This document shows positions 1-7,561 of a stretch of 8,818 nucleotides of DNA, in pieces; within the stretch, counting starts at the first letter, position 1, and every line of letters starts with the position of its first letter. The notes under the pieces were generated by a model that saw nothing but the letters and a program-made list of their open reading frames with translations, did no database searches and was not told the DNA's origin. The DNA lies in NCBI GenBank assembly GCA_026399445.1, contig JAPLRA010000052.1, positions 1 through 8,818 on the forward strand. The letters are read 5' to 3'. The DNA comes from Sulfuritalea sp. Its GTDB lineage: Bacteria; Pseudomonadota; Gammaproteobacteria; Burkholderiales; Rhodocyclaceae. The position numbers were made by a program, and so were the translations under genes.

Positions 1-48
1 ATAACCTTCGGCGTCGGTTTCTATCTCGCGTCCATTTACGTTGATCAT
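1..48 (-). CDS. DsrC/TusE-family sulfur-carrier protein, N-terminal 16 codons only
   Basis: The ATG is at 48-46 on the minus strand and the frame runs off the window edge. The visible peptide is MINVNGREIETDAEGY. It matches the N-terminal pattern of the DsrC/TusE family, where a short beta strand is followed by an 'IETD-EGYL' block. Family members are small (about 105-115 aa) proteins that carry sulfur on a C-terminal cysteine. TusE works in tRNA 2-thiouridine synthesis and DsrC proper works with dissimilatory sulfite reductase. The part that separates these (the C-terminal cysteine arm) is outside the window, so no symbol is given. A purine-rich GAGAGA ribosome-binding site lies about 6 nt before the ATG. 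The gene follows the SulP gene on the same strand after 139 nt. The family call rests on the 16-residue match alone. Confidence 0.75.
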   Translation of the reverse strand, partial: MINVNGREIETDAEGY

Positions 49-102
49 GTTTTGTCTCTCTGTTGAAGGGTTAGGGGTTTAATACTTGACTATTTTTGTC
101 GG

Positions 103-147
103 ATTATAGGCCGGAGATTCTGAATGGCGCATAAAGTCTTTTGCGCC
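103..147 (-). promoter_or_regulatory. Candidate promoter of the dsrC/tusE-like gene with an upstream palindrome
   Basis: On the minus strand a perfect TATAAT lies at 108-103. No good -35 hexamer sits 16-18 nt upstream of it. An imperfect palindrome occupies that place: arms GGCGCA (126-131) and TGCGCC (142-147) flank an inner AAAG/CTTT pair with one unpaired T. Its centre is near 136.5, about 40 bp upstream of the transcription start expected near 96. That is the usual position for a class II activator site that replaces a weak -35. The palindrome has no T tract on the minus strand, so it is unlikely to be a terminator for the SulP gene. The regulator is not identifiable: it does not match the FNR or CRP consensus. 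Confidence 0.4.
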
Positions 148-187
148 GGCTATTGCTCTCGCTTATCGGAAGCCGATCACCACCGGC

Positions 188-2431
188 CTAATACTCCTGG
201 AGCATGGTCAGCTCCACCTCCGCATGACGCAGACGCATGGCCAGGGTGCGGGCCATGGCTTCGATCAGGTTGAAGGCGAGCTTCTTGTGCGTGTCGGCGA
301 TCTGGTTGAACTGCTCGCGCGACAGCACATACACCTCGGTCACCGTATGGGCGACGGCATCGTTGGTGCGCGGCAGGTTGTCGAGGAAGGCCAGGCCGCC
401 GAAGAAATCGCCGCGACCGAAGCTCGCAATGTGCCGCATGCGTCCCGCGCCCAACGGCGCCATGATGCGTATCGTGCCGTGCCGCACCCAGAACAGTTCA
501 TCACCGGGGGCACCGCGCACATAAAGCGCCTCACCGGGCTGGTAAGTACGCAACTGCATGCGCGCTTCGAGGTCCTTGAGCGTCTCGTCCTTACGTTTGG
601 CGAACAGGTCCATTTCCTGCAACTGCATCGGCGCCTCGGGTTCCGGCGTCGATTCGCTCTCGCCCAGGATGCGGTCCTCGACCCAGGCGATCGCGCTGTC
701 CAGCTCGGGGAAGATCCGCACCGTGTCGCCGGCATCCATCAAACCGGTCTGCTCGAAAAACTCGCGCAAATTGCGGCCGTTGGGCAGGTTCTCGCGCACA
801 TTGCTCAACAGCAAGCGGGCACCGCGTTCCTGAATCGCATCGCGCACCTGATTGAGCAGATGCGCGGCGGTGACGTCCACCGACTGCACGCGCTTCAGGT
901 CGATGATGATGTAGCTGCGCGTGTTGATCTCATGCTCAAGGTCCGCATAGAGCTGCTGCGTGTTGCCGAAGAACAGGCTGCCCTGCAGTTCAAAGATGAC
1001 GGCCTGGTCGCCCTTCTGGTCAAGTATCCGCACCTCGGCTTCCGGCCGGTACCAGGTCGATGACATCTGGTTAACGTAAATCTTGTGCCGCACCACGGTA
1101 CCGCCGATCTGCTCGCGCACGAAAAGAATGATCGCCATGGCAACGCCGACGCCGGAAGCGGCGATCAGGCCGACGGTCAGCGCCACCACTACCACGGCGA
1201 GGACCACGGCGAAATCGAACACCGTGGCGCGCGATTCGAGGAAACGCAGCGGCTCCCGGTCGATCATGCGCACGCCGATGACGATCAGGATGCCGGCCAA
1301 TGTGGCGACCGGTATCCATGCAATGAAGGACCCCAGGATCAATGCAGCGACCAGGGCAAACAGGCCTTCGAGTACGCCGGTGGCGCGCGTTTTCGCACCG
1401 CTGTTGAGGCTGACCAGGGTGGCGCCCATGGTGCCGGCGCCGGGGATGCCGCCCACCGCCGACGACGCCACGTTGGCCATGCCCTGCGCGATCAGTTCGC
1501 GGTTGGAATCGTGGTGGCTGCGCGTCAACTGGTCGAGCACCACGCAGGTCTTCAGTGTATCGATGGACAACAGCACCGCGAGCGTCAGCGCGCTGCCGAA
1601 CAGCCCGGCGATCTGGCCCAGACGCAACTCGCCGATTTCATTCCAACGCCCCGTAATCGATTCGAAGTAGCCTTCCCCGGTAGCGCCGAGCGGGCCGACC
1701 ACGAGTGGATTGTTGGTCACCTCCCACAGCGCCGGATCCTGCGCGGCGAGCCCGAAATAGGTGCACAAGCCGGCCAGGATGCCGAGGATGATGCCGGGCA
1801 CCTTTTGCGTCAGACGCGGCGCGACAACCGCCACCAGCACCGTGGCGCCGCCGATCGCCACGCTGTGCCAGTTCCACAGCAGGGGCGAGAGCAGCGCCTC
1901 CCACCAGCGCGTGCCGCCATTGGCACCGACGAATTTCGGAATCTGGCTGCCGATGATGATGAGCCCGACGCCCGACAGATAGCCGCTCACCACCGGATAC
2001 GGGATGTACTTGATCAGCTTGCCGACGCCGACAAACCCGAGCAGCAGTTGCACGATGCCGGTCAGCACGCCGAGCATGATCATCAGCAGCACGATCGAGC
2101 CGGGCGAGACGCCCTGGGCAACGAGTTCGATAGCGAAGGCTGACAACACCGCAGCGGCCGGCGCGCAAGGCGCACTGATCAGCCGGTCCGTACCGCCCAG
2201 GGTCGAAGCCACCAGGCCCATCACCGTGGCGCCGATGATGCCAGCCAACGCGCCGTAGGCCGCGTAGGCGGGACCCATGGCGGCATACACCGTAACGCCG
2301 AAAGCAATTGAGGCCGGCAAGGCCACCAGCATCGCTGCTAGCCCGCCCCAGAAATCGCCCGGCACCTGTTTCCCGTTTCCGAAAAGACTGAATCCCGGCT
2401 TGCGCGCGGCTGCGGTTGCTGTCTGTTCCAT
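188..2431 (-). CDS. SulP (SLC26-type) anion transporter with STAS and C-terminal cyclic-nucleotide-binding-like domains
   Basis: This is a complete 747-aa inner-membrane protein. Residues about 25-440 are hydrophobic with many membrane helices and look like the SulP transport core. Characteristic stretches are the proline/alanine-rich segment at 86-93, IPYPVVSGY at 143-151 and SIDTLKT at 289-295. A STAS domain follows at about 465-585; its conserved DxS position reads D519-V-T521. A linker rich in E, S and P (590-602) leads to a cNMP-binding-like domain at about 608-735. The ATG at 2431 has GGGGAGG about 9 nt upstream. SulP proteins move sulfate, bicarbonate, C4-dicarboxylates or other anions, and the substrate cannot be read from the sequence. 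The neighbouring DsrC/TusE gene makes a sulfur oxyanion tempting but proves nothing. The nucleotide-binding cassette is atypical: FGG (677-679) replaces the usual FGE, although R688 is kept. Confidence 0.93.
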   Translation of the reverse strand: MEQTATAAARKPGFSLFGNGKQVPGDFWGGLAAMLVALPASIAFGVTVYAAMGPAYAAYGALAGIIGATVMGLVASTLGGTDRLISAPCAPAAAVLSAFAIELVAQGVSPGSIVLLMIMLGVLTGIVQLLLGFVGVGKLIKYIPYPVVSGYLSGVGLIIIGSQIPKFVGANGGTRWWEALLSPLLWNWHSVAIGGATVLVAVVAPRLTQKVPGIILGILAGLCTYFGLAAQDPALWEVTNNPLVVGPLGATGEGYFESITGRWNEIGELRLGQIAGLFGSALTLAVLLSIDTLKTCVVLDQLTRSHHDSNRELIAQGMANVASSAVGGIPGAGTMGATLVSLNSGAKTRATGVLEGLFALVAALILGSFIAWIPVATLAGILIVIGVRMIDREPLRFLESRATVFDFAVVLAVVVVALTVGLIAASGVGVAMAIILFVREQIGGTVVRHKIYVNQMSSTWYRPEAEVRILDQKGDQAVIFELQGSLFFGNTQQLYADLEHEINTRSYIIIDLKRVQSVDVTAAHLLNQVRDAIQERGARLLLSNVRENLPNGRNLREFFEQTGLMDAGDTVRIFPELDSAIAWVEDRILGESESTPEPEAPMQLQEMDLFAKRKDETLKDLEARMQLRTYQPGEALYVRGAPGDELFWVRHGTIRIMAPLGAGRMRHIASFGRGDFFGGLAFLDNLPRTNDAVAHTVTEVYVLSREQFNQIADTHKKLAFNLIEAMARTLAMRLRHAEVELTMLQEY

Positions 2432-2461
2432 GGTGGCGGCCCTCCCCGTTCTTTGCGGACT

Positions 2462-2490
2462 ATTGTAGGGTGATTAGCTGACACTCTGGA
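2462..2490 (-). promoter_or_regulatory. Weak candidate promoter for the SulP gene
   Basis: On the minus strand TACAAT (2467-2462) matches the -10 consensus at 5 of 6 bases. Seventeen bp upstream, TCCAGA (2490-2485) is a poor -35 (3 of 6). A start near 2455 would leave a leader of about 24 nt ending in the GGGGAGG ribosome-binding site. Its -35 overlaps the -35 proposed for the divergent iorA promoter. The call rests on hexamer matching only. Confidence 0.3.
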
Positions 2491-2515
2491 CGCCCCCCTC
2501 GCAAATCCGGATAAT
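2487..2515 (+). promoter_or_regulatory. Candidate sigma-70-type promoter of the iorA operon
   Basis: TGGACG (2487-2492, 4 of 6 against TTGACA) and GATAAT (2510-2515, 5 of 6 against TATAAT) are separated by exactly 17 bp. Transcription would start near 2522. That gives a leader of about 76 nt before the iorA ATG at 2598 and puts the terminator-like hairpin at 2537-2577 inside the leader. No second plausible -10 is seen between the hairpin and the ATG. Confidence 0.4.
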
Positions 2516-2536
2516 TCGTCTGCTGAACTTGTCGAT

Positions 2537-2577
2537 GACCTGCGTGCTCGGGAATCCCCGGCGCAGGTCAATTTTTT
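2537..2577 (+). terminator. Intrinsic terminator-like hairpin in the iorA leader (possible attenuator)
   Basis: GACCTGCG (2537-2544) pairs perfectly with CGCAGGTC (2562-2569). Inside, CGGG (2549-2552) can pair with CCCG (2557-2560) to extend the stem. Two bases after the stem comes T6 (2572-2577). This is the standard form of a Rho-independent terminator for plus-strand transcription. There is no plus-strand gene upstream for it to serve, since the SulP gene lies on the other strand. It therefore either controls read-through into iorA or insulates the operon from antisense transcription through the SulP gene. No T tract follows the stem on the minus strand. Confidence 0.6.
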
Positions 2578-2597
2578 CCTTTGCCAGAGAGAGCACC

Positions 2598-4548
2598 ATG
2601 GCCGCAGTCATGTCGCAGTTGACCAACCCGTTGGCCCCTCCTCCCGCCGCCAGCCGGCTTCTGCTTTCCGGCAACGAAGCCGTTGCCCGCGCCGTCTGGG
2701 AATCCGGCGTGCGCGTTGCTGCCGCCTACCCCGGTACGCCGGCGACCGAGATCATCGAGTCCGTGGCGCGCTATCCCGACCTGTATGCCGAATGGTCGGT
2801 CAATGAAAAGGTTTCGATGGAAGTCGCCCTCGGCGCCTCGATGACCGGCGCGCGGGCCTTCTGCGCCATGAAGCACGTCGGCCTCAACGTCGCCAGCGAC
2901 TGCCTGATGACCATGACCATCACCGGCGCCTATGGCGGACTGGTGATCGCCGTGGCCGACGACGTCGGCATGTCTTCGTCACAGAACGAACAGGATTCCC
3001 GCTTCTGGGGCCGCTTCGCACACATCCCGGTGCTGGAGCCGGCGGATTCGCAGGAAGCCTACGAGATGACGAAATTTGCTTTCGGCCTCTCCGAACAGTA
3101 TGAAACGCCCGTCATGTTGCGGCTCACCACGCGCATCTGCCACGTCAAGGGCCTGGTCGTCGTGGGCGAACGCGAGGCCCACGAACCGGCCGGCTTCGTC
3201 AAGAACCCGCAGCGCTGGGTGATGGTGCCGGCCCACGCCAAGGCGCGCATCCCCGGCCTGTACCAGCGCGACGAAACATTGCGCGGCGTCAGCGACGCCT
3301 CGCCGCTCAACGTGCTGGAAGCTGGCACGGATCGCCGCGTCGGCTTCGTCGCCTCGGGCCCAGCCTACATGCACGTCAAGGAAGCCTTTCCGAATGCACC
3401 GGTACTGAAACTGGGCTTCTCCTACCCGTGGCCGCCGGAAAAGATGCGCGCCCTGGCGGCAATGTGCGACAAGCTGGTCGTGGTCGAAGAAACCGAAAAG
3501 CTGCTGGAAACCGAAATCAAGGCAACCGGCATTGCGTGCCACGGCAAGGACGTGCTACCGAGCCTGGGCGAACTGTCGCCGCAGGTGCTGCTGCCGGCGG
3601 TGGATCGACTGCTCGGCAAGGATGTCCCGCCGCCCGCACCCGCCTCGGCGCCGATGAAGGTTTTCCCGCGGCCGCCGACGCTGTGCGCTTCCTGCCCGCA
3701 CATGGGCATGTACTACACGCTGTCGCAGATCAAGAACATCATCGTCACCGGCGACATCGGCTGCTACACGCTGGGTGCTGGCCACCCGTGGAACGCGCTG
3801 GACACCACCATCTGCATGGGCGCCACGATGGGCGTCGCGCTCGGCATCGACAAGGGTCGCGGCGAAGTCGACAAGAACAAGCGCATCCTCGCCGTGATCG
3901 GCGATTCGACCTTCATGCACATGGGCATGCAGGGCCTGCTCGACATCACCTACAACCACGGCAATGTCACCGTGCTGCTGCTCGACAACAACACCACCGG
4001 CATGACCGGCGGCCAGGCCACCCCGGCGTCGGGCAAGGACATCCACGGCAAGGAAGCGCCGCGCGTCGATCTGTTCAAGATCGTCGAGGCGCTGGGCGTG
4101 CCCAACGAGCGGATCAAGATCGTCGACCCCTACGAACTGCCGGTTCTGTTCAAGACCGTGCGCGAGGAAATCAAGATCGAAGGCCCCTCGGTGACCATCG
4201 CCCGCCGGCTCTGCGTGCCGACCGACGACTTCAAGCCCTTCCGCCCCTACCTGGTCGAGGAAGACAAGTGCACCGGCTGCGGCAACTGCATCGAAGTCGG
4301 CCGAGGAAGACAGGTGCACCGGCTGCGGCAACTGCATCGAAGTCGGCTGCCCTGCCATCCATGTCACGCATCGCGACAAGGTGATCAAGCCCTCGGGCAA
4401 GGAAGTCGAACTGGCCTTCGTCAATATCGACAGCCAGGCCTGCACCGGCTGCGGCCTGTGTGTTCAGCCCTGCGCACCGGATGCGATCAGGCATGTGGCG
4501 CGGCACGACATTCCGATCCACATCGTGAAGATGTCGAGTACCTCATGA
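2598..4548 (+). CDS. iorA: Indolepyruvate ferredoxin oxidoreductase alpha subunit, frameshifted by a 46-bp internal duplication
   Basis: With IorB this enzyme oxidatively decarboxylates aryl-pyruvates to aryl-acyl-CoA and reduces ferredoxin. The ATG at 2598 follows GAGAGAG by 4 nt. Domains: pyrimidine-binding/POR N-terminal domain at about 20-190 (AYPGTPATEI at 43-52), a middle domain at about 245-340, and a thiamine-diphosphate-binding domain at about 360-535 with GDS at 435-437 and DNNTTGMTGG at 463-472. A C-terminal ferredoxin domain starts at C558. Its first motif, C558-x2-C561-x2-C564, is interrupted because a 46-bp tandem repeat (4256-4347) shifts the frame after residue 568. Removing one copy restores a 634-aa protein with two full CxxCxxCxxxCP-type motifs that stops at TGA 4546-4548, overlapping the iorB ATG. 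As written, the frame instead stays open through scrambled sequence into iorB, giving 856 aa. Family assignment is firm; whether the gene works is open. Confidence 0.88.
4256..4347 (+). repeat. 46-bp tandem direct duplication within iorA
   Basis: Copy 1 is 4256-4301 and copy 2 is 4302-4347. They differ only at A4267 versus G4313. The bases flanking the unit do not extend the match (T4255 versus C4301; C4302 versus T4348). Because 46 is not a multiple of 3, the repeat changes the reading frame. Each copy encodes the first cluster motif of IorA, and copy 2 in the +1 frame reads AEEDRCTGCGNCIEVGCP and continues correctly to the end of IorA. The one mismatch would be a conservative Lys-to-Arg change in the proper frame. 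Confidence 0.95.
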
Positions 4549-5168
4549 GCACGAACGAGATCACCAACATCCTGGTCTGCGGCATCGGCGGCCAGGGTGT
4601 CATGACGGCCACCGAGATCCTTGCCGAAGCCGCCATCGCGGAAGGCCACGACGTCAAGAAGACCGAAGTGGCCGGCATGGCACAGCGCGGCGGCGTAGTT
4701 ACCTCGCACCTGCGCTTTGGGCGCAAGGTTTTATCGCCGCAGATTGAACCGGGCACGGTGCAGGTGCTGCTCGGTTTCGAAGGCGCCGAGGCGCTACGCT
4801 GGTCGCACTATCTGCGTCCCGATGGCCTGGCGCTGGTGAACAACGCCAAGCTGGTGCCGCCCGTGGTCGAACTCGGCCTCTTCGATTACCCGGAAGATCC
4901 GACCGGACAGATGCGCGCCGCCGGCCACCGTGTCGTCTCCTTCGATGCCATGACGATCGCCCGCGACCTCGGGGAGATCCGCCTTGGCAATACCGTGATG
5001 CTTGGTGCCATCGCGGATTACCTGCCGTTTACCCCGGACGTGCTGCTGGCGTGCATCGTCCAGCGTTTCGCGCGCAAGGGGGAAAAGCTGGTCGACGCCA
5101 ATCGTCGCGCTTTCGCAGCGGGGCGCGAAGCCGTGGCGAAGCAGCTTGGCGCAACAGCCGCCGTCTGA
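4545..5168 (+). CDS. iorB: Indolepyruvate ferredoxin oxidoreductase beta subunit
   Basis: A complete 207-aa protein of the pyruvate/ketoisovalerate oxidoreductase gamma-type fold, the partner of IorA. Visible family signatures are the glycine-rich GIGGQGVMT at 13-21 and EVAGMAQRGGVVTSHLR at 41-57, both typical of IorB and related gamma subunits. About 200 aa is normal for the stand-alone subunit. Its ATG (4545-4547) overlaps the proper iorA stop (TGA 4546-4548) in an ATGA arrangement, which indicates translational coupling and supports the corrected reading of iorA. Because of the iorA duplication, this frame is also open all the way back to the iorA start, so an annotation pipeline may call a false IorA-IorB fusion. 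No defect is visible in iorB itself. Confidence 0.9.
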   Translation: MSTNEITNILVCGIGGQGVMTATEILAEAAIAEGHDVKKTEVAGMAQRGGVVTSHLRFGRKVLSPQIEPGTVQVLLGFEGAEALRWSHYLRPDGLALVNNAKLVPPVVELGLFDYPEDPTGQMRAAGHRVVSFDAMTIARDLGEIRLGNTVMLGAIADYLPFTPDVLLACIVQRFARKGEKLVDANRRAFAAGREAVAKQLGATAAV

Positions 5169-5191
5169 AACACCAGCACACAGGACACACC

Positions 5192-6006
<815 letters not shown>

Positions 6007-6010
<4 letters not shown>

Positions 6011-6507
6011 AACCACTGGTCGGCATTGTCATGGGCTCGGATTCGGACTGGCCCGTGATGCAGGCGGCGGCACAAATGCTGAAGGAATTCGGCGTGCCTT
6101 TCGAAACCAAGGTGGTCTCGGCGCATCGCACGCCGGACCTGCTGTTCGACTATGCCGCCATGGCCCAGGAACGCGACCTCCGCTGCATCATCGCCGGCGC
6201 CGGCGGTGCCGCGCACCTGCCGGGCATGCTGGCGGCCAAAACAATTGTGCCGGTGCTGGGTGTGCCGGTGCCTTCCAAGCACCTCAACGGCCTTGATTCC
6301 CTGCTTTCCATCGTGCAGATGCCCAAGGGCATTCCCGTCGCCACCTTCGCCATCGGTGAAGCAGGCGCGGCCAATGCGGCGCTCACGGCCATCGCCATCA
6401 TCGCCACGGCCAACGACGACTACGGTCGCGCCCTGGCGCAGAAACTGGTGGATTTTCGCGCGCGCCAAAGCGAGAAGGTGATGGCGATGAGGTTGCCCGA
6501 CCTTTGA
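6007..6507 (+). CDS. purE: N5-carboxyaminoimidazole ribonucleotide mutase
   Basis: Class I PurE moves the carboxyl group of N5-CAIR to give CAIR in purine synthesis. The protein is complete at 166 aa, a normal length. Signature motifs are GSDSDW at 10-15, SAHRTP at 38-43 with the catalytic H40, and AGAGGAAHLPGM at 63-74 that forms the active-site loop; SIVQMPKGIPV follows. Its ATG overlaps the folD stop as ATGA (6007-6010), which implies coupling. FolD feeds 10-formyl-tetrahydrofolate to purine synthesis, so the pairing makes sense. The usual partner purK, which makes N5-CAIR, is not in the window and must lie elsewhere. No odd features. Confidence 0.96.
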
Positions 6508-7403
6508 TGGATATCGCTTCGGTCCGGGACTATTTCACCGGCCTGCAGGATCGCATCGTCGGCGAACTTGAAGCTGTTGAAGGCGCACCTTTCCTGCGCG
6601 ATGCCTGGGACCGGCCGCAAGGCGGCGGAGGGATTTCGCGCCTGATCGAAGACGGCAAGGTCTTCGAACGAGGCGGCGTCAATTTCTCGCACGTCATGGG
6701 CGAGCAAATGCCCATCTCGGCCACCGCGCATCGCCCCGAACTGGCGGGTCGCCGCTGGCAGGCGATGGGTGTCTCGCTGGTGCTTCATCCGCGCAACCCG
6801 TATTGCCCGACCTCGCACATGAACGTGCGCTTCTTCGTCGCCGAAAAGGACGGCGAGGAGCCAGTCTGGTGGTTCGGCGGCGGCATGGACCTGACGCCCT
6901 ACTACGGCTTCGAACAGGATGCCGAGCACTTCCATCGCGCCTGCTATTCCGCGCTGGAGCCCTTCGGCGTGGCTACTTACCATCACTTCAAGAGCTGGTG
7001 CGACCGCTACTTCTTTCTCAAGCACCGCAACGAAGCGCGCGGCATCGGCGGCATTTTCTTCGACGATCTCAACCAGGAAGATTTCGAGCACTGCTTCGCC
7101 CTGACGCAGAGTGTCGGCGACCATTTCAGCGCCGCCTACCTGCCGATCATCCAGCGCCGCAATGACATCACCTACGGTGAGCGCGAGCGGGACTTCCAGG
7201 CCTACCGGCGCGGACGCTATGTCGAATTCAACCTGGTCTGGGATCGCGGCACCCTGTTCGGCCTGCAATCGGGCGGGCGCACCGAGTCGATCCTGATGTC
7301 GCTGCCGCCCATCGTCAAGTGGCGCTACGACTGGAAGCCCGAGCCCGGCAGCGAAGAAGAAAAGCTCTACACCGACTTCCTGCCGCCGCGCGACTGGGTT
7401 TAA
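6507..7403 (+). CDS. hemF: Oxygen-dependent coproporphyrinogen III oxidase
   Basis: HemF uses O2 to decarboxylate two propionates of coproporphyrinogen III and give protoporphyrinogen IX in the cytosol. The 298-aa length is typical. Seen in order: GGGISRLIEDGKVFERGG (39-57), HPRNPYCPTSHMN (94-106), WWFGGGMDLTPYYG (121-134), KSWCDRYFFLKHRNEARG (162-179) and VEFNLVWDRGTLFGLQSGGR (239-258). H94, H104, H143 and H173 correspond to the four conserved histidines of the E. coli enzyme (96, 106, 145, 175). The ATG at 6507 overlaps the purE stop as TGATG. A TTG three bases earlier is also in frame but less likely. The upstream ribosome-binding site is weak, so coupling to purE translation is likely. 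It is the last gene of the operon. Confidence 0.97.
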   Translation: MDIASVRDYFTGLQDRIVGELEAVEGAPFLRDAWDRPQGGGGISRLIEDGKVFERGGVNFSHVMGEQMPISATAHRPELAGRRWQAMGVSLVLHPRNPYCPTSHMNVRFFVAEKDGEEPVWWFGGGMDLTPYYGFEQDAEHFHRACYSALEPFGVATYHHFKSWCDRYFFLKHRNEARGIGGIFFDDLNQEDFEHCFALTQSVGDHFSAAYLPIIQRRNDITYGERERDFQAYRRGRYVEFNLVWDRGTLFGLQSGGRTESILMSLPPIVKWRYDWKPEPGSEEEKLYTDFLPPRDWV

Positions 7404-7561
7404 CGTGAAACAACTCGTTCGGAGCGACTGGTGATAGTCGAGCGAAGCGAGCTGACCAGAAGCCTCCCCGCGAGGGGAGGATGGGAGGGGCGGGCCTTCA
7501 ATTTGTCTTTCGCGTGTTTCATCTTCGGCGGGTGGCGCTCGGTGCCACGAGCGTCAAGGCT
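7404..7561. other. Convergent intergenic gap with three short hairpins
   Basis: This gap lies between the 3' ends of hemF and hemY. Three inverted repeats are visible: CGACT/AGTCG (7425-7440, loop 6), CCTCCCC/GGGGAGG around a GCGA loop (7463-7480), and CGCTCG/CGAGCG (7536-7553, loop 6). None is followed by a clear T tract on either strand, so none is a standard intrinsic terminator. They may still act as RNA 3'-end stabilisers or belong to a dispersed intergenic repeat. CTGGT (7428-7432) can alternatively pair with ACCAG (7455-7459). No gene is seen here. Confidence 0.5.

Noticed and set aside
126..147. Intrinsic terminator of the SulP gene
   Set aside because: The palindrome has no T tract after it on the minus strand, and it sits upstream of a perfect TATAAT.
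1085..2143. Long plus-strand open frame opposite the SulP gene
   Set aside because: It encodes a low-complexity peptide rich in H, D, Q, R and A, as expected from the antisense of a GC-rich gene, and the SulP frame on the other strand is unmistakable.
2486..2503. Sigma-54-like site (CTGG ... TCGCA) upstream of iorA
   Set aside because: There are 11 nt between GG and GC instead of the required 10, and the TTGC half is TCGC.
2529..2597. In-frame TTG (2529) and ATG (2535) that would give IorA an N-terminal extension
   Set aside because: Neither has a ribosome-binding site, the extension would cover the terminator hairpin, and ATG 2598 has GAGAGAG at good spacing and fits the family N-terminus.
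3555..4445. Long minus-strand open frame opposite iorA
   Set aside because: It is antisense of a well-supported gene, has no recognisable domain, and shows the biased composition of a shadow frame.
2598..5168. A natural single-chain IorA-IorB fusion protein
   Set aside because: The bridging segment is out-of-frame IorA coding sequence caused by the 46-bp duplication; the correct frame shows both Fe-S motifs and a normal stop overlapping the iorB ATG.
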